From: Dasypus novemcinctus
Lineage: Eukaryota > Chordata > Mammalia > Cingulata > Dasypodidae
Assembly: GCF_030445035.2 (NCBI RefSeq)
Contig: NC_080698.1
Span: 1,805,501 to 1,869,500, forward strand
Length of the DNA stretch: 64,000 bases
Direction of reading: 5' to 3'
In this document: one piece after another, positions 54,160-64,000 of the stretch
How the letters are laid out: every line of letters begins with the position of its first letter
How positions within the stretch are numbered: the first letter of the stretch is position 1
Made by a program: the position numbers and the translations under genes
The notes under the pieces: model-generated
What the model was told of the DNA's origin: nothing
The model's database searches: none
Seen by the model: only the letters and a program-made list of their open reading frames with translations

Positions 54160-55450
54160 AGAAATTGGACTCCTCCCTCACACTATCTGCAGAAATCAAT
54201 TCCAGGTAGGTTAAAGATCTATTTGTGAAAGAAATGTTTTATAACAGAATATTGGAGAAAATTAACCATAAGAGAAAAATTGATACATTTGATTACATTA
54301 AAATTAAGAACTTCTGTTTCTCAAAAACACCATAAGAAGAGTGAAAAGACATGCCACAGACTGGAAGAAGGGGTGTACAACACATACAACGACAAAAAAC
54401 TATTTTCTGTATTATATAAGAACTCCTTAAAATCAATAAGAGGCAGACGATCTAATTTGTCTAATAAAATTGAAGATACACATACCAAGTGTATTAGTCA
54501 GCCAAAAGGGGGCTGATGCAAAGTACCGACATCTGTAGGCTGTTATAAAGGGCATTTACATAGGGTAAAAGCTTGCAGATACAAGGCCCTAGAGAGCCCC
54601 CCTCGAGGCTGCTTTCTCACCAGTCTGCTGCCACGTGTTGAAGCGAGATGGCGGAGAGCTCTGCCGGGCCTCTCCCTCCTTCTTCCTCTCGAGGCTCCGG
54701 GGCCCAGCTTCTTACGGTCGCAGCTGTAGGTGGCTCAGGGCCACCTCTCAGGGCCTCCTAAGTCAGTCTGGCATGGGGCTTGTTTCTTTCCAGGCCTTCT
54801 CAGCTGCAAACCATCAAGCAAATGGCTCAGCTCTCCCTGGGGCTCCAGGATCAAAACCGTGAAGCTCTCTCTTCTGTGTCCTTTTATATCAGCCCTCCCA
54901 GGGGGCGGGGACTCAGCCCTGAGCCACGCCCACCAAAGTGGGCGAATCGAAACCCTAAATTGATTTCATTAAGTAAACATAAAACCTTTGAATTTAATAC
55001 AATCAAAGGGTATCACGCCCAGAGGAACTGACCAGTTTGTAAATATAATCTCTCTTTTTAGGAGTTCAGAAATGATATTAAACTGCTACACCAAGTGACC
55101 AGGAAATTCCAATCCAAGATACAAACATTCGAGGTGCATGTTCTGTGTCCACCAGGATACAGGTGTTGCAATGTTCTCAGCAGCAAGATGCCCATCACAA
55201 GTAAAATTAATGAATAAACAGTGATAATATCTGTATCAAACTGCAATGAAACAAGGGAACTACAGATGTATGCTTGATATGGATGGCTTTTATGAATAAT
55301 GTTGAGTTTAAAAAGCAAATCAGCTTTTATATACAACATAATTCCATGTATATGAAGTTAAGATAAAAAACCAGCAAAACTAAATACAGGTGGTAAAACT
55401 CTAAAGAAAAGCAAGGAAACGGTTCCTCCAAGTCTGGGGGCAGATGGGCC
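54160..55450 (+). mobile_element. L1 3' end, split by a solo LTR
   Basis: 54175-54489 is the 3' end of L1 ORF2 ('ctccctcacactatctgcag', 'attaagaacttctgtttctc'). It resumes after 55095 with 3'-UTR-like text ('ggtggtaaaactctaaagaaa'). No intact frame. Confidence 0.6.
54490..55090 (-). mobile_element. Solo LTR, ERVL/MaLR-like, with 5-bp duplication
   Basis: 601 bp with TGTA...TACA ends. The plus strand begins TGTATTAGTCAGCC and ends CTGCTACA. The perfect 5-bp ccaag flanks both ends (54485-54489 and 55091-55095). It matches the LTR at 61701-62607, which fixes its orientation as minus. No internal sequence, so it arose by LTR-LTR recombination. Confidence 0.85.
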
Positions 55451-55589
55451 TTGTGTCTGGAAGGGGGTAAATGGGGCTTCTGGGTGACGGCGACGCTCAC
55501 TAACTAGCGGCCGTGGAAGGCGCGCCCTCTTCTCAGCCACTGGGCACCTCTGTACGTGGCACGTGGCAACAGAACTGCAGAGCAGGGCT

Positions 55590-55745
55590 GACTCGCCCCT
55601 CAGCTGCCTTCGCTACGTCTGCGAGCTTCAGAGAGGTGTTCAGCCTCTGAGCCTTGTCCTCATTCACAAGCTGGGGTGACGCCGACCTCGTGGGGTGGTT
55701 GTCAGAAAAGATTAACAGAGCGTTTAGCATTGCCTGGCGAGTAGA
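55590..55745 (+). repeat. MIR SINE relic
   Basis: Text 'cagcctctgagccttgtcct', 'cgtggggtggttgtcagaaaa' and 'agagcgtttagcattgcctgg' follows the MIR order. Confidence 0.6.
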
Positions 55746-55959
55746 GCCGACAAGTGCAAGAACCAGGGTGTCTAAAGCGTCTCTTCCACCTGCTTAGTCA
55801 CTCGTCCGCCCGCTCACCTCACATCTGCTGACCGTAGGTGCCGGGGCTGAGCCGAGCGGCTGAGGTTGCAGGAGCTAGACCAGCTCACGTCCTCTCAGCG
55901 TGCCCGAGACGGAAGGCCCTCTGCTGGAGCCATGGAGAATTCCCTTCCCAGGCTCAATT

Positions 55960-56180
55960 AAAGATGCTGAATAAAAACCAACTTCAAAATAATTCTTAGT
56001 ACAAAAGAATGAGACAAATGGAAATCTGGGCATCTGAGTATGAGGATATCAAGGAATTACCGCTAGCTTCTGTGCAGGTGAGGTAATGGCAGGGTGTATG
56101 GTTGTGTTTTACTTTGTGTTTAAAGAATCCTTATTGTTCAGATACTTGCTGAACTATTTCCAGATGAAAGGATATGTCCA
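55960..56180 (+). repeat. Old dispersed repeat (related copy at 39600-39900)
   Basis: Shares 'gatatcaaggaattac', 'atggttgtgttttact' and 'cagatgaaaggatatg' type text with the intron 3 copy. Cut off by the LTR that follows. Confidence 0.4.
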
Positions 56181-56735
56181 GTGTATCAGTGTGGGCTCAG
56201 CCACAGAAGCAGCAGAAGGCAGACAGTACGACATTTATCGCAAGGAATTGGCCTACCCGATTGTGTAGTGCCGGCGGCAGGAAGGGCAGATTGGAGCTCG
56301 CTGGCAGGAGCTGATGCTGCAGTTTGCGGTGGAATTTCTTCTTCAGCAAAGCCTCAGCTCTGCCTAAAGGCCTGCGACTGATTGAGTCAGGCCCGCCCAG
56401 GCCACCCAGATAATCTCCCTTAATGAAAATCAGCTCGAGGCGTGGGTGTGGCTCAAGTGTTCAGCAACTCCTTCCCACAGGGGAGGTTCTGGCTTCATAT
56501 CCTGGCGCCTCCGAAAACAAAATGAACAATAAGCAAAACAAATGAAGAAACAACTCAGGGGAGCTGATGTGGCTCAGTGGTTGAGCGCCAGCTTCCCACA
56601 TACGAGTCCCGGGTTCAGTCCCCAGACCCTGGTAACTCATAAAATAAGGCAACTAATTTTGGGCTTTAATCACATCTACAAGATACTTCCACAGCAACAC
56701 CTGAACTAGTGTTGGATTGAGTAACTGGGACTGAT
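56181..56735 (-). mobile_element. Ancient MaLR/ERVL-type LTR, interrupted by SINEs
   Basis: Plus-strand 'agtgtatcagtgtgggctca', 'aaggaattggcctacccgat' and 'aaaggcctgcgactgattga' follow the complement of a common eutherian LTR. The end resumes at about 56655 ('ctttaatcacatctacaaga...acagcaacacctgaactagtg'). Confidence 0.55.
56439..56645 (+). mobile_element. Two short DAS-type SINE heads in tandem
   Basis: Heads at 56439-56515 (degraded) and 56568-56640 ('gggagctgatgtggctcagt...cgggttcagtcccc'), linked by an A/C-rich tail. Confidence 0.7.
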
Positions 56736-57012
56736 TCAAAGCGATATGGAAGAAGGGATGGGGATGGAAGTTGGCTGTGAGTTTGATGGTCCCTGAGGCT
56801 GGGGTGATGGGTAATTAGGGGTTCATTATACTACCCCATCTGCTCTGTATATGTTCACAATTTTCTGCAATAAAAAGTTTTAGCTTTGGACTTCCGAGAG
56901 GAGGAAGGATTATAGCGGTCATTGAGGACGCAGAAGAGTGTGAAGTTATTTCCGACCTGGGAAAATGGAGGGGGCTGCCAGAGAAAGCTGGAGAAAGGTC
57001 CCTGAGAAAGCT
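56736..57012. other. Flanking sequence, nothing recognised
   Basis: Short unassigned stretch with an 'aataaaaag' near 56870. No coding feature. Confidence 0.3.
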
Positions 57013-57023
57013 TGAATTACGAG

Positions 57024-57507
57024 GGAAGCGGATGTGGCTGAAGGCATAGGGCTTCCGCCTACTATATGAGAGGACCTGGGTTCAATCCCTGGGGCCTCCT
57101 GGTGAAAAAGAAGAAAGTGTGCCTGCACAGTGAGCTAGTGCCTGTGTGGTGAGCTGAGAGCCCACGCGGTGAGCCAGTGCCTGCGCAAGTGAGCCACGCA
57201 GCAAGATGATGACCCAACAAAAGAGAGATGAAGGGGAGAGTCAACATGAAGTGCAGGAGAGACCAGGAACTGAGGTGGTGCAATTGACAGGGAGCCTCTC
57301 CACATCAGAGGTCCCCAGGATCCAATCCCAGTGAATCCTAGAGAAGAAAGATGAGAAAAGAAGACAAAAAGAGAAACAGATACAGAAGATCACACAGCAA
57401 ATGGACACAGACAGCAAAAACAGCAGGGAGGGAGAGGGGGAGGGGGAGGGTAAGGGAAGGGAAGGGGAAGGGGAGAATAAATAAATAAATCTTTTTTTAA
57501 AAAAGTC
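57024..57507 (+). mobile_element. DAS-related SINE, long form
   Basis: Head 'ggaagcggatgtggctgaag', a middle with repeated 'gtgagc..agtgcctg' units, a second head-like part and the tail AATAAATAAATAAATCTTT. The perfect 11-bp tgaattacgag flanks it (57013-57023 and 57508-57518). Confidence 0.85.
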
Positions 57508-57667
57508 TGAATTACGAGGCTCTTGGCCTCCAGGCAGGAACCTCTATCACACTGATGTGGTCCCTGTTGCAGCACACACACACCAACCAGGCACTGACCT
57601 GAGAGGGCTGCCAAAGAGCACCATCTGCTGGTGGACCAAGGAAGTGGATCTGAGGAAATTAAAAGTA

Positions 57668-57950
57668 AATGAGTGACAATGGTACTGCAGGGACAGATGC
57701 TGGACATTGTGTCCTGCCACGGCCCACTGGGTGGACTGGGGGAGAGTGTAAACTACAGTGTAGACCACTGTCCATGTGGTGCAGCAGTGCTCCAAGATGT
57801 ATTCACCAGGTGCAGTGAATGTGCCACGAGGATGGAAGAGGTGGTTGATGTGGGAGGAGTGGGGTGAGGGGGTGGGGGGTATATGGGGACCTCTAATTTT
57901 TTTAAATGTTACAATAAATAAATAATAAAAGAGAGAGGGGAAAAAAAAAA
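57668..57950 (+). mobile_element. Xenarthran L1 3' end
   Basis: Matches 4130-4343 of the first L1 copy: 'gggacagatgctggacattg', 'gtgtaaactacagtgtagac', 'gttgatgtgggaggagt' and an A-rich tail. Confidence 0.75.
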
Positions 57951-58455
57951 AGAAAATGAGTGAGAGAGGCATTTCCGGCCTTTCCAGCCGCCCTCCCCAA
58001 GGCCCTGGGAGGAGGGTCTGCAGCCCACTCCTGGGCCCATGGACCAGAGTTAGGCCGGGGCAATCCAAAGACCTAGAGCAGGCTGAACCCAGGATCAAAG
58101 AATGGCAGTAACACACAGCATCCTGCACCAAATCCCTACAAAAGAGAGAGAAATCAAGCCTCTGAGTAAACCCACCATCCTAATCAGATGCCTAGACATC
58201 AGCAAAAAATTACATGGCATACTAAGAAAATAGAAGATAATGGCCAAGCAAAGGAATATATCAAAGCCTCAGATGAGGCACAGGATTTGAGAGAACTAAA
58301 TCAAATCAATGAATTGAAAGACAATAAGGCTAAAGAGAAAGAGGACATTGAGAGGACACTAGGCAAGCACAAAGAATTTGAAAATGTGAATAGAAAAATA
58401 ACAAATCTTATGGGAATGAAAGACACAACAGGTGAGATTTAAAAAAAAAAACACG

Positions 58456-58700
58456 CATTAGAAGGGGAGCAGATGTGGCTCAAGCAGTTGAGCACCTGCC
58501 TCCCACATGGGAGGTCCCGGGTTCCGTTCCTGGTGCCTCCTAAAGGAAAAATAAAAACTTCAGCAAGCAAATGAAAAAAAAAAAGAACAATGAGCAGACA
58601 ATGAGCAAAAACAACAAGCAAAAACAATGAAAAGACAATGAATGCAAACAATGAGTAAAAACAATGAGCAAACAGACGAGGGAGCCATCTCTTGGGGGTG
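58456..58700 (+). mobile_element. DAS-related SINE in L1 ORF1 region
   Basis: Head 'ggggagcagatgtggctcaa...gggttccgttcctgg', followed by an expanded (aacaatgagcaaa)n tail. Confidence 0.75.
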
Positions 58701-59234
58701 GAACACATTAGAGGCATACTAAACTCGAAATGAGAGCAGAATAAGTGATACAGAAGATGGAATAGCTGAAGCTGAAGAGAGAAAAGAATGGAAACATTGA
58801 CAGAGCTGAATGATAACATGAAGCACAAAAATATGTGTGTCATGGGAGTTACAGAAGGAGAAGAGAAGGGAAAGGGAGGGCAAAAAGAGTATTTGAGGAA
58901 ATAATGGCTGAAAATTTTCCAAATCTCATGAAAGAAATGAATTTACATGTCCAAGAATCATAGTGTACCCCAATCAGAATAATCCAAATAGACCTACTCC
59001 AAGAGACATACTACTCAGAATGATAAACACCAAAGATAAGGAGAAAATTCTGAGAGCAGCAACAGAGAAGGACACCATCACATACAAGGCATGCCCAGTA
59101 AGACTCAGTGCAGATTTCTCAGTAGAATCCATGGCGGCAAGAAGACAGTGGCATGGTATAAGAAGGAACTGAAAGATAAAAAATGCAGCCGAGAATTCTT
59201 TACCCAGAAAAAGTGTCCTTCAAATATGAAGGTG

Positions 59235-59280
59235 AGCTTAAAATACACACACACACACACACACACATACACACATACAA
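59235..59280. repeat. (CA)n microsatellite
   Basis: Pure CA run with one interruption, in the L1. Confidence 0.9.
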
Positions 59281-59317
59281 AACCAGAAACTAAGAGAATT
59301 CATAACATAAAATCCAA

Positions 59318-59485
59318 GGAAGCAGATGTGGCTCAGGCAGTTGGGTTCCCGCCTCCTACATGGGAGGTCCCAGGTTCAGTCAGCACCTCCTAAAGAAGTC
59401 AAACAAACAACGGGCAGACATCGAGGAGAAACAATGAGGGAGTCATCTTGGGGGGGGGGCAGAGGAAGGAAACTTTTTTTTAAAA
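59318..59485 (+). mobile_element. Short DAS-related SINE in L1
   Basis: Head 'ggaagcagatgtggctcagg...cccaggttcagtcagc', then a short body ending in G10 and an A-run. Confidence 0.7.
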
Positions 59486-59889
59486 AAAAGAATGTGGATT
59501 TGCAGGAAGCATCAAAGGGAGCCTTACAGCCTAAAGGAAAAGGAGAGACAGCTTGGAGGAGAGTGTAGACAGAGGGACTATCAGAAAGGATACCAAAAGA
59601 GTAAAAAGACAGATGACATTTGAAAGCTAAAGAACAAAATGGTGGGAGTAAATAATGCATTTACAGGAATATCATTGACTATGAATGGGTTAAACTCCCC
59701 AAGCAAAGATACAGACTGACAGAATGGATAAAAAACCGTGATTCATCCATATGCTGCCTGCAAGAGACTCACCTTCCACCCAGGGATACAAATGGGCTGA
59801 AAGTGAAAAGTTGGAAAAAGATATTCCATGCAAACAGTAACCAAAATAAAGCAGAAGTAGAAAAAGATGAATGAAGGGAAAAAAGAAAG

Positions 59890-60390
59890 AGGGAAGCAGA
59901 TGTGGCTCAACTGATAGGGCTTCTGTCTACCATATGGGAGGACCTGGGTTCAATCCCTGGGGCCTCCTGGTAAAAAAGAAAAAGAGAAAGTGTGCCTGCA
60001 TGGTGAGCTGAATGCCTGCGTGGCAAGCCGAGTGCCCTCAAGAGTGCCCACGTGGTGAGCCAAGTGCCTGTGCGGTGAGCCAAGTGCCCACGCAGCAAGC
60101 TGAGTGCCCACACAAGTGAGTCACACAGCAAGATGATGACACAACAAGAGAGAGACAAAGGGGAGAGTCAAGGTGAAGCACAGCAGAGACCAGGAACTGA
60201 GGTGGTGCAGGTAACAGGGAACCTCTCTCCACATCAGAGGTTCCCAGGATCAAATCCTGGTGAATCCTAGAGGAGAAAGACAAGAAGAGAAGACAAAAAG
60301 AGAATTAGGTACAGAAGATCACACAGTGAACGGACACAGAGAGCAAACACAGCAGGGTTGGGGGGAGATGGAGGGGGTGGGGGGAAAGAA
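59890..60390 (+). mobile_element. DAS-related SINE, long form, in L1 ORF2
   Basis: Same long form as 57024-57507, with 'gtgagc..agtgcc' repeats and a 'gatcacacagtgaacggaca' segment. Flanked by gaaagaa-type sequence on both sides. Confidence 0.8.
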
Positions 60391-61700
60391 AGAAAAACAA
60401 AATAGAGCAGAGCTTACTAACATTGGACAAAGCAGACTTCAAATGCAAAAAAAAATTGGTAAGAGATGCGAAAGGCCATTTATATTAATAAAAGGGCCAA
60501 TTCACCAAGAAGAAGTAACAGTCATAAATATCTATGCACCTAACCAGGGAACCCCAAAATAAACAAGGCAAACTCTGGTAAGACTGAAGGGAAAAATAGA
60601 CATCTCTGCAATAATTGTTGGACTTCAACACACCACTCACATCATTCAATAGAACAACTAGACAATCGATCAACAAGGAAACAGAGAACTTGAAGAATAT
60701 GATAAATGAACTAAATATAACAGACATATACAGAACATTACATTTCAAATCAGCAGACTACACATTCTTCTCAAGTACTCATGGGTATTTCTCCAGAATA
60801 GACCACACAATGCATCACAAAGCATGTCTCCATAAATATAAAAAGATTAAAATTATATAAAACACCTTCTCAGATCATAACAGAATAAAGCTGGAAATCA
60901 ATAATAGACAGGAAAGAGGGAAATCCACAAATGAGTGGAGGCTGAACAACACACTCCTTAACAATCAGTGGGTCAAAGAAGAAATTGTAAGAGAAATTAG
61001 TAAATATTTTGAGATGAATGAAAATGAGAATATAACTTATCAAAACTTATAGAATACAGCAAAGGCAGTGCCGAGAGGGAAATTTATAGCTCTAAACACC
61101 TATATAAAAAAAAAGAAGAGCAAAAATTAAAGACCTAACTGAACACCTGGAGGAACTAGAAAAAGAACAGCAAGCCAAGCCCAAAGCAAGCAAAAGGAAA
61201 GAAATGACAAAGATTATAGAAGAAATAAATGAAATTCAGTTAAAAAAGAGAGAGAGGGAGACAGAAAGAGAAAATCAAGCAAAGCAAAAGCTGGTTCTTC
61301 GAGATCAATAAAATTGACAAACTTCTAGATAGATAAAGAAAGAAAAGATGCAAATAAAATCAGAAATGAAAGGGGAGGTGTGTTATGACTGAACTCACAT
61401 AAATAAAAAGGATCATAAGAGGATATTATGAAAAATTGTATGCCCACAAATTAGACAACGTAGATGAAATGGACAAATTCCTAGAAAGCACAAACAACCT
61501 ACATTGATGCTACAAGAAATACAATAACTAAACAAACCAACCACATTTAAAGAGATTGAATCTGTCATCAAAAATCACCCAAGAAAGAAAAGTCTAGGAC
61601 CAGATGGCTTTACAGGTGAATTCTACCGAGACTTTTGGGAAGAATTAACACCAAAACTGTTTAAACTCTTTAAAAAAAAATTGAAGAGGAGGAAAAATTA

Positions 61701-62607
61701 CCTATTATCAGTCAGCCAAACAGGTGCTGATGCAAAATACCAGAAATTGCTTGGTTTTTATAAAGGATATTTATTTGGGGTAAGAGCTTACAGAAACCAG
61801 GCCATAAGGCACAAGTTACCTCCCCACCAAAGTCTATTTTCACATGTTGGTGCAAGATGGCAGCCAACACTTGTGAGGGTTCAGGCTTCCTGGGTTCCTC
61901 TGGGCTCAGCTCCTCTGTTTTCTCCACAAAGTCAGCTGTAGACTATGAGGCAAACAGCTCTGTCTCTCTCTTTGGGGCTCCAGCTTAAGACTTCAGCATC
62001 AAACTCTAACATCAAAACTCCAACATTAAAAGCTCTCACCTCTGTGCTTTGCCATGCCTTTTATCATCCTAATGAAGAGGCCCAATCAAAGCCCTAATCG
62101 TAACTTTTTAAAAAAGATTTATTTATTTATCTCCCCTTCCCCTCCATTGTCTGCTCTCTGTGTCCATTTGCTGTGTGTTCTTTTATGGCCGCATGCATTC
62201 TTATCATGCAGCACCAGGAAACTTTGTCGCTTCTTTTGTTTTGTCATCTTGCTGCATCACTCTCCATATGTGTGGCACCACTCCCGGGTAGGCTGCACTT
62301 TTTTCACGCAGGGTGGCTCTCCTTGTGGGGTACACTCCTTGCACATGGGGCACCCCTACAAGGGGGACATCCCTGCCTGGCACGGAACTCCTTGTGCACA
62401 GCAGCACTGCCCTTGGGTCAGCTCACCACATGGGTCAGAAGGCCCTGGGTACCGAACCCTGGACCTGCCATGTGGTAGGTGGATGCTCTATCAGATGAGT
62501 CACAACCACTTCCCCCTAACCATAACTTAATTGTGCTCAGGTACAGACCAGATTACAAACAATCTAATATCTATTTTTGGAATTCATAACCATATCAAAC
62601 TGCTACA
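61701..62607 (-). repeat. 3' LTR of the MaLR-like element
   Basis: Same family as the solo LTR at 54490-55090, with AATAAA on the minus strand (complement of about 61769-61774). About 500 bp once the SINE at 62107-62513 is removed. Confidence 0.75.
62107..62513 (-). mobile_element. DAS-type SINE inside the LTR
   Basis: Near full-length minus-oriented copy: tail complement at 62110-62130, head at 62440-62513. A 15-bp duplication, ccctaatcgtaactt (62092-62106) and ccctaaccataactt (62514-62528), flanks it. Confidence 0.88.
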
Positions 62608-64000
62608 CTCCACCCTCTGAATTCCAAAAAGACATTACAATATTCAAAAAAACCTTAAATCAAGAACAACTTAAAGAGATACAGTTTGTCTTGGAGCAAA
62701 GTCCTGTCTGCTATAGACCTTTGAAATTTACAGAACAATTTATCTGTTTCCAGTACACCAATGGAAAGACAAAGGATAAACATTTTCATTACAATAAGGA
62801 GAAATTTGGAGGGGAACATGAGTCCCAGGTCCTCTACAGTTCAGTAAACCTGCAGGGCATCCTCCATTGATTTCAGTCTGAGAGTCATTGTTAAGAGGAT
62901 GGTTTCTTCTTCTTGGTGCCTCATGGGAACCCACCCTTTCCACAGGCTTACCCAAAGGCCATTTTCTTGGTTCCAGCCTCATCAAGCATCTGGGTGTTGA
63001 CCAAGCTCCAGACCTCTCCCTCCAAGAGTGTTGGGGTGATTGTCACACCTTATCCAATCTTTGGGCTAGAGTCTTAACCCCCCTCGTACAGTGACGTGAA
63101 GACAACATTCCCCCTAACCTTTGGCCTACAGGCTCAACCTCTCAGAGCAACGAATTGACCACCTGGCCTTCCCTAATCTTTGAGGGACAAGTCCACCCCT
63201 CTCAGACATATGGGGTGCTGACCTTAACCGCCCTAATCCTTGGGGAATGTGCTCCACCCTCTCTGTACCCTGGGGCAGCAAAACTCTCCTGGAACATCAG
63301 GCAGGAACATCCACCCTCTTCAACTGCTGGGGCAAACGCACCCTCTGTGTACACATGGGTGGGGTTCCTCTCTTGGCCCAAGGTGATGTCCTAATTCCAG
63401 ATCTCAGTTTCCGTGGTTTTCCTCTTACAGCTGTTTCTCCTTCAATCTCTCCTTTCCATGTCCTTTTCAGTCCAGGCTGACAGTGGTTTTGTTCATATAG
63501 CTCTCTCAAAAACCTTGTTGGTGCAGCATGCAAGAAAAGGGGTCCAAGTGTCCAAGTCATCAGACAGTAAGACTTCCCCAAAGTCTTTCCAAAATAACTG
63601 CATCTTTGATCCTGATTTATAAGTTCCAAGTTTAGTTAAGTCCTCCAGGGGGGCACTTTCATCTGGGAGCTTGATTTCCAGAGGCTTGGAATTTCCAGAA
63701 TCAGTTTCTGTTTTCTTTGTGCCCAACAGTTCAGTCCTCGGAATATCTCTCTCATCTAGTATTTTGCTATAAGCTGAAAGCAGAAGCCAAGCCACATTCT
63801 CCAGGTTTACTTTGGAAATTTCTTCTGCTAAATGCCCAGACTCACCATTTTCAAATTCTGCCTTCCATCAAACACCTGGAATTAATCTTGCTAAGTTTTC
63901 TGCAACTTGAAAACATGGATAGCCTTTCCTCCAGTTTCCAATAATAGTTTCATCATTTACTTCTAAGGCATCATAAAAAGTCTCTTTAGCATCCATATTG

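Larger units (their letters stand above)
58060..61697 (+). mobile_element. Broken L1 element, ORF1 to start of RT
   Basis: 58190-59230 is ORF1-like (an acidic/lysine-rich frame at 58188-58442, then a region ending 'aatgaaggtgagct'-type text). From 59660 ORF2 follows: 'gaatgggttaaactccccaag', 'atatctatgcacctaaccag' and 'tctaggaccagatggctttac' (the GPDG region at the start of RT). Stops, frameshifts and three SINEs break both frames; it ends where the MaLR-like LTR begins at 61701. Confidence 0.8.
61701..64000 (-). mobile_element. 3' end of a MaLR/ERVL-like endogenous retroviral element
   Basis: Minus-oriented. The 3' LTR is 61701-62607 (less a SINE), and internal sequence runs from 62608 off the right edge. 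On the minus strand a polypurine tract (complement of 62608-62618, ctccaccctct) directly precedes the LTR start TGTAGCAG. Internal text such as the complement of 'ctgtttccagtacaccaatgg' resembles MaLR internal sequence. Minus frames (100-110 codons at 63297-63795) are short and unassigned, so the element cannot be active. It interrupts the L1 that ends at 61697. Confidence 0.72.

Noticed and set aside
61560-61700. Reverse transcriptase coding region
   Set aside because: The L1 ORF2 text here is broken by stops and SINEs and is cut off by an LTR, so it is listed as a mobile-element relic and not as a gene.

Overview
This window is mammalian genomic DNA, almost certainly from an armadillo (Dasypus or a close relative). 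It is full of long tRNA-derived SINEs of the armadillo DAS type: a tRNA-like head with a B-box-like 'ggttcaa' motif, a 'gtggagctggcccatgcgca' body and an 'aataaataaatcttt' tail. Xenarthran L1 3' ends also recur, marked by 'gtgtaaactacaatgtaaac' and 'ttgttgatgtgggaggagt'. There are no operons, prokaryotic genes, rRNAs or functional tRNAs.

The only protein-coding gene I can support is ENTPD3 (ecto-nucleoside triphosphate diphosphohydrolase 3, NTPDase3/CD39L3). It lies on the + strand with ten coding exons between 25338 and 51079. The exons join in frame to a 528-residue protein, one residue shorter than the human protein as I recall it. All five apyrase-conserved regions, the catalytic Glu182 and ten extracellular cysteines are present. 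Hydrophobic segments lie at both ends. All introns are GT-AG. Exon 1 sits in a CpG-rich region of about 2.7 kb.

Layout. 1-22.6 kb is intergenic: SINEs, L1 3' ends, an ERVK-like element with its own target-site duplication, a three-level nested insertion at 19.3-21.4 kb and several minisatellites. 22.6-26 kb holds an L1 relic and then the CpG island and promoter. 25.3-51.1 kb is ENTPD3, whose introns hold many GC-rich minisatellites and old repeats. 51.1-64 kb is 3' flank: SINEs, L1 copies, a solo LTR with a perfect 5-bp duplication, a broken L1 at 58-61.7 kb, and the 3' end of a MaLR-like endogenous retroviral element in minus orientation running off the window.

The most interesting observations concern ENTPD3 splicing. 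A ~215-bp inverted repeat flanks exons 4-5. A SINE ends 31 nt before exon 9 and duplicated part of its pyrimidine tract. A GC-rich tandem array runs straight into the exon 10 acceptor. A tandem donor at exon 1 could add five residues in frame. I found no new enzymatic or defence system. Repeat family names are from recognition of sequence, not from a database search.
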